Assembly: GCA_958296065.1 (NCBI GenBank)
Contig: CATQHX010000049.1
Location: forward strand, 1 to 44,996
Length of the DNA stretch: 44,996 nt
Origin: Vicinamibacterales bacterium
GTDB lineage: Bacteria > Acidobacteriota > Vicinamibacteria > Vicinamibacterales > UBA8438
Reading direction: 5' to 3'
Shown: positions 31,366 to 39,266 of the stretch, one piece after another
How positions within the stretch are numbered: position 1 is the stretch's first letter
How the letters are laid out: each line of letters opens with the position of its first letter
Notes under the pieces: model-generated
What the model was told of the DNA's origin: nothing
Seen by the model: only the letters and a program-made list of their open reading frames with translations
Database searches by the model: none
Made by a program: the position numbers and the translations under genes

Positions 31366-31473
31366 TAGGAGCTTGCGCCGCAGAACGCAGCGCAGCGAAG
31401 TGCTGAGGCGAAAGCTCATGGAGCGGGGGGATGGGCCGAAACGCCGAGCCAGCGAGGCGTGTTCGGGGCGCTA
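31366..31473 (+). repeat. Dispersed double-hairpin repeat, copy C
   Basis: This 108-bp relative of copy B begins TAGGAGCTTGCGCC and ends GGGGCGCTA. Hairpin 2 pairs CCGAAACGCC (31436-31445) with GGCGTGTTCGG (31456-31466), one bulged base from perfect. The hairpin 1 arms (AGCTTGCGCCGCAG; CTGAGGCGAAAGCT) have two mismatches. It lies 11 bases before an aminotransferase start, so it forms most of that gene's leader or promoter. Confidence 0.88.
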
Positions 31474-31484
31474 GCCTCGACGCC

Positions 31485-32729
31485 ATGTTCTCGTCGCGTG
31501 TTCCGGCTGGTCGGACAGTCAACCGCCTGTCGCGGATGCATGCCCGGCTCCGGGCGCAGGGGGTCGACGTGACGGACCTCACGGAGGGCAATCCGACGCG
31601 GGTCGGGCTGCGCTACCCGCCGGGTCTGCTCGACTGCCTCGCGTCTCCGAGCGGTCTCCGCTACGAGCCCTCGCCGCGGGGGCTCGCGAGTGCGCGGCAG
31701 GCTGTTGCCTCCTGGCTCTCGCGGCCACATCGGCACACGGGCACATCCGTTGCCGCGCCACGTGACGAAGGCACCGAGTGTCTCGCCACCTCCAAGGCCA
31801 GGCCCGTCGATCCGAATCGCGTCGCCCTCACCGCCAGCACGAGCGAGGCTTATGCCTGCCTCTTCAAGCTGCTCTGCGACCCGGGAGACCGCGTGCTCGT
31901 GCCGCAACCGAGCTATCCGCTGCTCGAGCACCTCGCGCGGTTCGAGGGAGTGGAGCCGGTACCGTACCCGCTTGTCTATCACGGGGCCTGGCGGATCGAC
32001 GTTCCCGCCCTGGTCGACGCGGTTGGTTCGCGCGCTCGCGCGATCGTCGTCGTGAATCCCAACAACCCTACCGGGTCGTTTCTCGCGCCGGACGACCACG
32101 AGAGAGTGACGACGCTCTGCCGGGAACGCGGTCTGCGATTGATCGTCGACGAGGTGTTCAACCGCTATCCGATCGACCCGTGGCCCGGGAGTGGTCGAAG
32201 CGTGCTGGAGCAACCCGCGGAAGTGCTGACATTCGCGCTCGGCGGCTTGTCCAAGGCGGTCGGCCTGCCGCAGGTCAAGCTCGGCTGGATCGTGGTCGAC
32301 GGCCCCGGCGACGAGGTCGGTTCCGCCTTCGATGCGCTCGATCTCGTCCTGGACACGTACCTGTCCGTTTCCACGCCGGTCCAACTCGCCGCCGAACGGC
32401 TTCTGGCCGAAGCGACGTCCGTGACCAGGCAGATCCGGACCCGCGTCGCGGCAAACCACCGAACGCTGGCAAGGCTGGTCGCGGAGCATCCGGCCACCGG
32501 CCTCTTGCGCGCCGAGGGCGGGTGGTACGCTGTTGTCCAGGTTCCGGCCACGAAGTCGGAAGAGACACTGGCTCTCGAGTTGCTGGAACAGGATCACGCG
32601 CTCGTGCACCCCGGCTACTACTTCGACTTCCCGCGCGAGGCGTTCCTCGTCACGAGCCTGCTCCCGCAGCCGGAGCGCTTCGAGGCCGCGATGAGGCGCG
32701 TGCTGGCGCGAGCCGGCGTCACGCCATGA
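31485..32729 (+). CDS. Class I/II PLP aminotransferase
   Basis: The product is 414 residues from ATG 31485, 11 bases after repeat copy C. Fold-type I features are NRLSRMHARLRAQG, LTEGNPTRVGL, YEPSPRGLASARQAVA, TASTSEAYACLFKLLCDPGD, VVNPNNPTGS (substrate-binding Asn), LIVDEVFNRYP and the PLP lysine in LGGLSKAVGLPQVKLGW. The C-terminal region RAEGGWYAVVQVP and YYFDFPREAFLVTSLLP is ordinary for the family. The substrate is unknown. Its stop overlaps the start of the FAD-SelD gene (ATGA), so the two are translationally coupled. That makes a link with selenium metabolism possible, for example an amino-acid chemistry step, but there is no direct evidence. Confidence 0.87.
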   Translation: MFSSRVPAGRTVNRLSRMHARLRAQGVDVTDLTEGNPTRVGLRYPPGLLDCLASPSGLRYEPSPRGLASARQAVASWLSRPHRHTGTSVAAPRDEGTECLATSKARPVDPNRVALTASTSEAYACLFKLLCDPGDRVLVPQPSYPLLEHLARFEGVEPVPYPLVYHGAWRIDVPALVDAVGSRARAIVVVNPNNPTGSFLAPDDHERVTTLCRERGLRLIVDEVFNRYPIDPWPGSGRSVLEQPAEVLTFALGGLSKAVGLPQVKLGWIVVDGPGDEVGSAFDALDLVLDTYLSVSTPVQLAAERLLAEATSVTRQIRTRVAANHRTLARLVAEHPATGLLRAEGGWYAVVQVPATKSEETLALELLEQDHALVHPGYYFDFPREAFLVTSLLPQPERFEAAMRRVLARAGVTP

Positions 32730-35005
32730 CGAACAGTGCCGGCTCCCCCGTCCTCAAGGATCTCGTCCTCGTCGGCGGCGGCCACAGTCACGTCATCGTG
32801 CTCCGCAGGCTGGGCATGCGTCCGATCCCCGGCGTGCGCGTCACGGTCATCGCACGCGATCTCCACGCGCCCTACTCCGGGATGCTGCCGGGCCTGATCG
32901 CGGGCCTCTACGAGTTTGACGACGTCCACATCGACCTCGGGCCACTCGCGCGTTTCGCCGGGGCGCGGCTGTTCCACGGCGAAGCGGTGGGGCTCGACCT
33001 CGACAAGCGCACCGTGTTGTGCCGGCAAAGGCCGGCGGTGCCCTACGACGTGCTGTCGATCGACACCGGTATCGCGCCCCGGCTCGACGCCGACGGGGCG
33101 CGGGAGCACGCCGTGCCGGTCAAGCCCATCGGAGGGCTGGTCGCGCGTTGGAAGCGCCTGGAGCGGCGCGTGCGCGAGAGCTCTCGGAAGCTGCGAGTGG
33201 CGATCGTAGGGGCCGGAGCGGCCGGTGTGGAGTTGACGTTGTCGATGCAGCACGCGCTGTCGATGCGCGCGCGAGCCGAGGCGAACGGCTTCCACGTTCC
33301 GGAGTTCCACCTGTTCGGCGCACATCCTGTCGTGCTGCCGACGCACAACCGGGGCGCGCAGCAACGGTTCGCGCGCGTGCTCGCCGAGCGGGACGTGCAC
33401 CTGCATCTCGCAACGCGAGTCAGCCGAGTCGAAGCCGACCGGCTGGAAACCGCGGACGGCGAGTCGTTCGAGATGGACGAAGTCGTCTGGTCCACCGCCG
33501 CCGCACCCCCGCCCTGGCCGGCCGCGTCAGGGCTTGCGGTGGACGGGGCCGGGTTCATCGCGGTCGACGCGACGCTGCAATCGACCTCGCACCCGGGCGT
33601 TTTCGCGGCGGGGGACGTCGCCTCCGTCCTGGTACATCCCCGCGAGAAGGCGGGGGTGTTCGCCGTCCGCCAGGGCAAGCCCCTGGCGGCCAACCTGCGG
33701 CGCGCGCTCCTCGGCGAGAGGTTGCGGCCGTTCCGCCCGCAGCGCCGGTTCCTGAGCCTGATCAGCACCGGCGACCGCTACGCCGTCGCCTCGCGGGGCC
33801 GGTGGTCGACCGAGGGCGCCTGGGTGTGGCGCTGGAAGGACCGGATAGACCGGCGCTTCATGCGGCGCTTCGCCGAGCTGCCGGAGATGGATGCGGAGGC
33901 AGCGGGCGCGCGACGGGCGCCCGCCGTGCCGGCCGGGCTGGCGCCGCCGGACGTCGTGCGCGAGCTGTCGGTGGTCGCCATGCGCTGCGGCGGCTGCGGT
34001 TCGAAGGTGGGGGCCACGCTGCTGGATCGCGTCGTCGCCCGGCTGGATCCAGTGCGCCGCGAGGACGTCGTGGTCGGCCTCGACGCCCCGGACGACGCGG
34101 CGGTCGCCTCGCTGCCGCCCGGCAAGCTGCTGGTGCAGTCGGTCGACGCCTTCCGCGCGATGATCGACGATCCCTGGCTCTTCGGGCGGATCACCGCGAA
34201 CCACTGCCTGAGCGATCTGTACGCGATGGGCGCCGAGCCGTGCTCGGCGCTCGCGATCGTCACGATCCCCCACGGGCTCGAATCGAAGATGGAGACCCTG
34301 CTGGAGGATCTGCTGTCAGGCGCCGTCAAGATGCTCAACGACGCCGGCGCGGCGCTGGTCGGCGGCCATACCAGCGAGGGCGCGGAGGTGCAGCTCGGCC
34401 TCTCCGTGAGCGGATCCATCGACCCCGATCGAATTCTCCGCAAGGGCGGCCTGCGCCCCGGCGACCGGCTCGTCCTGACCAAGCCGATTGGCACCGGCAC
34501 CCTCCTGGCCGCCGACATGCGGGGCAAGGCGAAGGCGCGCTGGGTGGACGGCGCAATCCGGGCGATGCTGCAGTCCAACCGCGAGGCGGCCGATGCGGTG
34601 CGCGCCCACGGCGGACGCTCCTGCACCGACGTGACCGGCTTCGGGCTGCTCGGTCACCTGGTCGAGATGACGAAAGCGTCCGGCATCGACGCCCGCGTGA
34701 TGCTGAACGCGGTGCCGATTCTCGACGGGGCGGAAGACACCGCCGCCCGCGGGCTGCTCAGCACGTTGCAGCCCCAGAACGTCCGCCTGCGCCGGGCCGT
34801 CTCCAATGTCGAGTCGGCCGGGACGGATCCCCGCTATCCCCTGCTCTTCGACCCCCAGACCGCCGGCGGCCTGCTCGCCGGGGTTCCCGAGAGCCAGGCC
34901 GAAGCGTGCGTCGTCCGGCTGCAGGCGTTGGGCTACACTCACGCGGCGGTGATCGGGGTCGTCGACGAGCGGAACGACGACGCGCCGCCGATCACGATCA
35001 ACTGA
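32726..35005 (+). CDS. selD: FAD-dependent oxidoreductase fused to selenophosphate synthetase (SelD)
   Basis: The product has 759 residues. The N-terminal ~400 residues form an NDH-2/disulfide-reductase-like flavoprotein: LVLVGGGHSHVIVLRRLG, a second dinucleotide fold VAIVGAGAAGVELTLSMQH, and the FAD closing motif GVFAAGDVASV. The C-terminal part from about residue 415 is selenide, water dikinase: MRCGGCGSKVGA (Cys ~420 and ~423), VVVGLDAPDDAAV, ANHCLSDLYAMGAEP, NDAGAALVGGHTSEGAE and DVTGFGLLGHLVEM, all ATP/selenide-site blocks. It makes selenophosphate from selenide and ATP. This fusion is known in other bacteria. No selA, selB or tRNA-Sec lies in the window, so selenophosphate may serve selenouridine, selenocysteine or a labile Mo cofactor. 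Confidence 0.92.
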   Translation: MTNSAGSPVLKDLVLVGGGHSHVIVLRRLGMRPIPGVRVTVIARDLHAPYSGMLPGLIAGLYEFDDVHIDLGPLARFAGARLFHGEAVGLDLDKRTVLCRQRPAVPYDVLSIDTGIAPRLDADGAREHAVPVKPIGGLVARWKRLERRVRESSRKLRVAIVGAGAAGVELTLSMQHALSMRARAEANGFHVPEFHLFGAHPVVLPTHNRGAQQRFARVLAERDVHLHLATRVSRVEADRLETADGESFEMDEVVWSTAAAPPPWPAASGLAVDGAGFIAVDATLQSTSHPGVFAAGDVASVLVHPREKAGVFAVRQGKPLAANLRRALLGERLRPFRPQRRFLSLISTGDRYAVASRGRWSTEGAWVWRWKDRIDRRFMRRFAELPEMDAEAAGARRAPAVPAGLAPPDVVRELSVVAMRCGGCGSKVGATLLDRVVARLDPVRREDVVVGLDAPDDAAVASLPPGKLLVQSVDAFRAMIDDPWLFGRITANHCLSDLYAMGAEPCSALAIVTIPHGLESKMETLLEDLLSGAVKMLNDAGAALVGGHTSEGAEVQLGLSVSGSIDPDRILRKGGLRPGDRLVLTKPIGTGTLLAADMRGKAKARWVDGAIRAMLQSNREAADAVRAHGGRSCTDVTGFGLLGHLVEMTKASGIDARVMLNAVPILDGAEDTAARGLLSTLQPQNVRLRRAVSNVESAGTDPRYPLLFDPQTAGGLLAGVPESQAEACVVRLQALGYTHAAVIGVVDERNDDAPPITIN

Positions 35006-35026
35006 ACGACCGGAGGACTGCGAGTC

Positions 35027-35494
35027 ATGATTGAAGTCGGGAAGCCTGCGCCGGCATTTACCCTGCAGGACCAGGACGGGGAATCCGTCAGCCTCGCCGG
35101 ACTTGAGGGGCAGTGGGTGGTGCTCTACTTCTACCCGAAGGACGACACCCCCGGGTGCACCAAGGAGGCGTGCGAGTTCACGGCCGGCATCGCGGAGTTC
35201 GAGAAGCTCGACGCGGTGATCCTCGGCTGCAGCCCCGACGATGCGGAGTCGCACCGCAAGTTCATCGCGAAGTACGATCTGCGGGTGCAGCTTCTGTCCG
35301 ACTCCACGCACGCCACCATGGAGGAGTACGGCGCCTGGGGCGAGAAGGTGCTCTACGGCCGCAAGTCGGTCGGCGTCATCCGCTCGACCACGCTGATCGA
35401 TCCGGGCGGGAACGTCGCCCACCACTGGAAGAAGGTGCGGGCGGCCGGGCACGCCGAGCACGTCGCGGCGCGCCTCGCGGCGCTTCGGGGATAA
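35027..35494 (+). CDS. bcp: Bcp/PrxQ-type peroxiredoxin
   Basis: A 155-residue thiol peroxidase. The peroxidatic Cys44 and resolving Cys49 sit in PKDDTPGCTKEACEF, the atypical 2-Cys PrxQ/Bcp pattern; VGKPAPAFTLQDQDGESVSL and STTLIDPGGNVAHHWKKV complete the fold. Both cysteines are TGC codons, not TGA, so it is not a selenoprotein although it follows selD directly. GGAGG precedes the ATG by 10 bases and the gap to selD is 21 bases, so it probably shares that transcript. It reduces H2O2 and organic hydroperoxides using thioredoxin, and could protect selenide or selenophosphate chemistry from oxidants. Confidence 0.94.
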   Translation: MIEVGKPAPAFTLQDQDGESVSLAGLEGQWVVLYFYPKDDTPGCTKEACEFTAGIAEFEKLDAVILGCSPDDAESHRKFIAKYDLRVQLLSDSTHATMEEYGAWGEKVLYGRKSVGVIRSTTLIDPGGNVAHHWKKVRAAGHAEHVAARLAALRG

Positions 35495-35552
35495 TCCCGC
35501 GCCGATTCCTGTCGTCGCACAGGTGGACGGTGTGCTAAACTAAAGATCCTCC

Positions 35553-36860
35553 ATGTTCGGTCGCTTCACCTTCCCCGCCCTTCTCGTCCTATCGGCTTGT
35601 CTGCCGTCAGGCTGCACCCTCGAGTCGGCGCCGGCGGCTGAAACCCTGACGCGGGTGGAAGCGGAGACACCTAAACGCGGCGAGGATGTCTTCCTGCCGC
35701 CTCTGACCCGGACCGTGACCGGGACGGTGCCGCAAGGTGCAACGCTGGCGACGTTGTTCGACTCGCACGATCTCGACGCCCTGGCGCATCCGCTGATCGA
35801 AACGATCAGCGACGTCTTCGATCCGCGCCGCCTGCGGGTCGACAACGGTTATCGGCTGACGTTCGACCTCGACGACGGCAAGTTCCGGGCCTTCGAGTAT
35901 CACATCGACGACGACGTGTTTCTGCAGGCGACACAGGCCGCGAGCGGATTCGAGGCGAGGCTCGTACCCTACCGTCAGGCTCGCATCGCGCAGGTGCTGG
36001 AAGCGGACATCAACGCCACGAACAACTCGATAAGCGCCGCGCTCGATGCTCAGGGCAAGGGCGTGTTGCTGGCCGTCGCCCTCGCCGAGGTCCTGAGCGG
36101 CGAGATCGATTTCAACAACGACCTGCGGCGAGGCGATCGCTTCGGCCTGCTCTACGAGGAGGTCTTCCGCGAGGCACGGTTCGGCGGGGGTGGCGACGAC
36201 GACCTGTCGTTCTCCCGCTACGGCGACGTCCTCGCGGTGGAATTCGTCAACGACGGCCGGTTCCTGCGAGCGTTCCGCTTCCACGTGCCCGGTGAGCCCG
36301 AGGCCCAGTACTTCGACGAGAACGGCCGCTCGATGAGGCGGCTCTTCCTGCGCTCGCCATTCCGGTTCGAGCCGCGCATCACATCGCGGTTCTCCTATCG
36401 GCGGGTGCATCCGGTCCTGGGCGGCGTGCGTCCCCATCTGGGCGTCGACTACGGCGCGCCGACCGGCACGCCGATCATCGCGGTCGCGACCGGCACGGTC
36501 GTGTCGGCCGGGCGCAGCGGCGGTTCCGGCAACATGATCCGGTTGCGCCACACGAACGGCTACGAGACCTACTACCTGCACCTGTCCCGGTTCGCCAGCA
36601 ACGTGCGTAGCGGGGCACGTGTATTCCAGGGACAGGAGATCGGCTACGTCGGCTCGACGGGGCTGTCGACCGGACCGCACCTCGACTACCGCCTGCGGAA
36701 GAACGGGGTGTTCGTCAATCCGCTCATCGAGCACCGCAATCTGCCGCCCGGCGATCCGGTCCCGGTGGAATACCTGGAGGCGTTCCGCGCCGTACGCGAT
36801 GCGGCGCTCGTGCGACTCGGATCGACGCCGCCGATGCCCTCCTCCGTCGCCGCCAACTAG
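35553..36860 (+). CDS. M23-family peptidase lipoprotein
   Basis: The 435-residue product has a signal peptide with a good lipobox, VLSAC (Cys16), so it is anchored in the envelope. The N-terminal half (residues ~50-270) resembles the OapA/LysM-like non-catalytic part of MepM-type peptidases (LVLDA-like LDALAHPLIETI, LRRGDRFGLLYEE). The C-terminal M23 domain has HLGVDYGAPTGTPI (His295, Asp299), YYLHLSRF and STGPHLDYRLRK. The final motif is HxD where LytM-type enzymes have HxH, so one zinc ligand may be Asp. The likely role is peptidoglycan endopeptidase or amidase activation. TAAACT at 35536-35541 is a possible -10 only 11 bases before the ATG. Confidence 0.87.
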   Translation: MFGRFTFPALLVLSACLPSGCTLESAPAAETLTRVEAETPKRGEDVFLPPLTRTVTGTVPQGATLATLFDSHDLDALAHPLIETISDVFDPRRLRVDNGYRLTFDLDDGKFRAFEYHIDDDVFLQATQAASGFEARLVPYRQARIAQVLEADINATNNSISAALDAQGKGVLLAVALAEVLSGEIDFNNDLRRGDRFGLLYEEVFREARFGGGGDDDLSFSRYGDVLAVEFVNDGRFLRAFRFHVPGEPEAQYFDENGRSMRRLFLRSPFRFEPRITSRFSYRRVHPVLGGVRPHLGVDYGAPTGTPIIAVATGTVVSAGRSGGSGNMIRLRHTNGYETYYLHLSRFASNVRSGARVFQGQEIGYVGSTGLSTGPHLDYRLRKNGVFVNPLIEHRNLPPGDPVPVEYLEAFRAVRDAALVRLGSTPPMPSSVAAN

Positions 36861-36872
36861 CGACCGCCTGCC

Positions 36873-38096
36873 TTGGCCATCATTCGTCCGTTCCGTGCTC
36901 TCCGCCCGGCGCCGGCTGCGGCCGCGGCCGTGGCCGCGGTGCCCTACGACGTCGTCTCCACGAGCGAGGCACGCGGTCTCGCGGCCGGCAATCCGCTGAG
37001 CTTTCTTCACGTCTCGCGGCCCGAGATCGATTTGCCGGACGGTGCCGATCCGTACGGCTCGCAGGTCTACGAGCAGGCGGCCGGCAACCTGAAGTCGCTT
37101 GTCGAGCGGGCCCCGCTGGTCGTCGATCCGGAGCCTGCTCTCTACCTGTACCGGATGCGGGCGGGCGAGCACGAGCAGGTGGGGCTGGCCGGCTGCTTCT
37201 CGCTGGACGAGTACGACCGGGACATCATCAAGCGCCACGAACGGACGCGCCGTGACAAGGAGGACGATCGGACCCGCCACATGGTGACACTGCGGGCGCA
37301 GACCGGAATCGTGTTCCTGACCTACCGCGCGACCGCGGCGATTGACGCCGTCGCGGGCGGCGCGGCGGCGGCGCCTCCGCTGCTCGACGTCGCGGCGCCG
37401 GACGGCGTGCGTCACAGCGTGTGGCGTCTGTCGGCCGACGCAACCAGCGCGGCCGTCTCCGCCTTCGCCGGGGTACCCACCGTGTACATCGCCGACGGGC
37501 ACCACCGGATCGCCAGCGCGGCCCGCGCGCGCGACGAGCTCGCGGGCACCGATCCGGCACACGAGTCGCGGTTCTTTCTCGGCGTGGCGTTTCCCGACAA
37601 CCAGACGCGCATCCTGCCGTACAACCGCACGGTGGCAAACCTGGCCGGACGGACGGCACCGCAGTTCCTCGAAGCGCTCCGCGAGCACTTCCCGGTCACC
37701 GCCGGAGGCCCCCGGGTCCCGCCCAAGGGCAAGCCGGCGATGTACCTGGAGGGAACCTGGCACACCATCGATGTTGGGGCTGCCGCGGCTGCGGCAGCCG
37801 GCGCGGAGCCTGCCGCGCGGCTTGACGTTGCTATCCTCCAGGACCGGATTCTGGCGAGGGTGCTCGATGTGGCGGATATCCGCACCGATCCCCGGGTAAC
37901 GTTCGTCGGCGGCGCGCGGGGTGCCGGAGCATTGGAGCAGGCGGTCGACTCGGGCTCCGCCGCGGTCGCCTTCTCCCTGGCCGCGGTCACCCCGGACGAG
38001 CTGCTGGCGGTCTCCGACCTGGGCGGCATCATGCCGCCCAAGTCGACCTGGTTCGAGCCGAAGCTGCGCGACGGCCTGCTGATTCACACCATCTGA
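36873..38096 (+). CDS. DUF1015 family protein
   Basis: The product is 407 residues from TTG 36873 (AIIRPFRALRPAPAAAAAV, the normal DUF1015 N-terminus is AxIxPFxAxRP); no ATG start fits better. Family blocks are VAAVPYDVVSTSEARGLAAGN, SFLHVSRPEIDLP, FSLDEYDRDIIKRHERTRRDKEDDRTRHM (the HERTR and K/E run is diagnostic), YIADGHHRIASA and PPKSTWFEPKLRDGL. Function is unknown. In many bacteria the gene sits beside serA or serC, and here serC follows after 33 bases. That recurrent pairing suggests a tie to serine biosynthesis or PLP/phosphoserine chemistry. Confidence 0.9.
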   Translation: MAIIRPFRALRPAPAAAAAVAAVPYDVVSTSEARGLAAGNPLSFLHVSRPEIDLPDGADPYGSQVYEQAAGNLKSLVERAPLVVDPEPALYLYRMRAGEHEQVGLAGCFSLDEYDRDIIKRHERTRRDKEDDRTRHMVTLRAQTGIVFLTYRATAAIDAVAGGAAAAPPLLDVAAPDGVRHSVWRLSADATSAAVSAFAGVPTVYIADGHHRIASAARARDELAGTDPAHESRFFLGVAFPDNQTRILPYNRTVANLAGRTAPQFLEALREHFPVTAGGPRVPPKGKPAMYLEGTWHTIDVGAAAAAAAGAEPAARLDVAILQDRILARVLDVADIRTDPRVTFVGGARGAGALEQAVDSGSAAVAFSLAAVTPDELLAVSDLGGIMPPKSTWFEPKLRDGLLIHTI

Positions 38097-38113
38097 CCTG
38101 CCGATTCACACCA
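38081..38113 (+). repeat. Short direct repeat at the DUF1015/serC junction
   Basis: GATTCACACCA occurs at 38081-38091 and again at 38103-38113, a 22-base period. The first copy codes for the end of the DUF1015 protein (LIHTI) and the second is non-coding. It looks like a small local duplication. Confidence 0.6.
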
Positions 38114-38129
38114 GTCGAGGGAGCTTGAA

Positions 38130-39212
38130 GTGGAACGGGTCTTCAACTTCGGCGCCGGTCCCGCGGTACTGCCCGAGGCCGTCCTGGAACAGATACGCAG
38201 CGGCTTCCCGGCCTTGCCGGGGGTCGGGATGTCGGTGCTGGAGATCAGCCACCGATCCCCGGCGTTCGACGAGATCCTGGCGACGGCCGAGGCCAACATC
38301 CGCGCCCTGGCCCGCGTCCCGGACGACTACCGCATCCTGTTCCTGCAGGGGGGCGCCACGCTGCAGTTCTCCATGGTCCCGATGAACCTGCTCCCCGTGG
38401 ACGGGACGGCGGACTACCTGATCACCGGGTCATGGGCCGCGCAGGCGGCGCGGGAAGCGGAGAAGTTCGGATCCGTGCGCGTGGCCGCGACCACCGAGGC
38501 GGCGGGTTTCCGCCGGCTGCCAACGGCTGCCGAGATCCATGTCTCGCCCACCACGGCCTACGTCCACGCGACGACGAACAACACCATCGCCGGCACCCAG
38601 TGGCCCACACTGCCCGCCGTCGGCGACCGGCCACTCGTGGTCGACGCATCGTCCGACATCTTCAGCCGCCCGATCGACGTAGCCGGACACGGGCTGATTT
38701 ACGCCGGGGCGCAGAAGAACCTGGGCCCGGCCGGCGTGACGGTGGTGATCATCCGCGACGACCTGGCGGAACGGGGCCCGGCGTCGCTCCCGAAGCTGCT
38801 GCGCTACATGACGTACGTGCAGGGCGGATCGCGTCCCAACACACCGCCGGTCTTCGCCGTTTACGTGGTGTCGCTGGTCACGGCGTGGCTGCGCGACCAG
38901 GGCGGACTCGAGGCCATGGCCGCCGGCAACGAGCGCAAGGCGGCGAAGCTCTACGCGGCCATCGACCGTACCGGCTTCTACCGCGGCGTGGCCGACCCGG
39001 ACAGCCGCTCACGCATGAACGTCACCTTCCGGCTGGCCACCCCCGAGCTGGAGGAGCGGTTCGCCCGGGAGGCTGAGGCGGCGGACCTGGCCGGCCTCAA
39101 GGGTCACCGCTCGGTCGGCGGGTTGCGCGCATCCATCTACAACGCGTTTCCGGAAGCCGGCGTCGACGCGCTGACTACGTTCATGGGCGAATTCGAGCGT
39201 CAACACGGGTAG
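38130..39212 (+). CDS. serC: Phosphoserine aminotransferase SerC
   Basis: The product is 360 residues from GTG 38130, with AGGGAG upstream. SerC hallmarks are FNFGAGPAVLPEAVLEQI at the N-terminus, ISHRSPAFDEI, LFLQGGATLQFSMVPMNLL, the PLP lysine K196 in YAGAQKNLGPAGVT, DIFSRPIDV and GHRSVGGLRASIYNAFP near the end. It converts 3-phosphohydroxypyruvate and glutamate to phosphoserine, and may also act in pyridoxine synthesis. The length equals that of E. coli SerC. serA and serB are not in the window. A short direct repeat spans the junction with DUF1015 (38081-38113). Confidence 0.96.
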   Translation: MERVFNFGAGPAVLPEAVLEQIRSGFPALPGVGMSVLEISHRSPAFDEILATAEANIRALARVPDDYRILFLQGGATLQFSMVPMNLLPVDGTADYLITGSWAAQAAREAEKFGSVRVAATTEAAGFRRLPTAAEIHVSPTTAYVHATTNNTIAGTQWPTLPAVGDRPLVVDASSDIFSRPIDVAGHGLIYAGAQKNLGPAGVTVVIIRDDLAERGPASLPKLLRYMTYVQGGSRPNTPPVFAVYVVSLVTAWLRDQGGLEAMAAGNERKAAKLYAAIDRTGFYRGVADPDSRSRMNVTFRLATPELEERFAREAEAADLAGLKGHRSVGGLRASIYNAFPEAGVDALTTFMGEFERQHG

Positions 39213-39266
39213 ACCCTAAGGACCACTCACAGGTGGTTGCACGCGCCGCCAGCCGGGCGCACGACC

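Noticed and set aside
35027..35494. Selenoprotein in the bcp gene next to selD
   Set aside because: Both active cysteines are TGC and no in-frame TGA is present. The SelD cysteine positions are also ordinary Cys codons.
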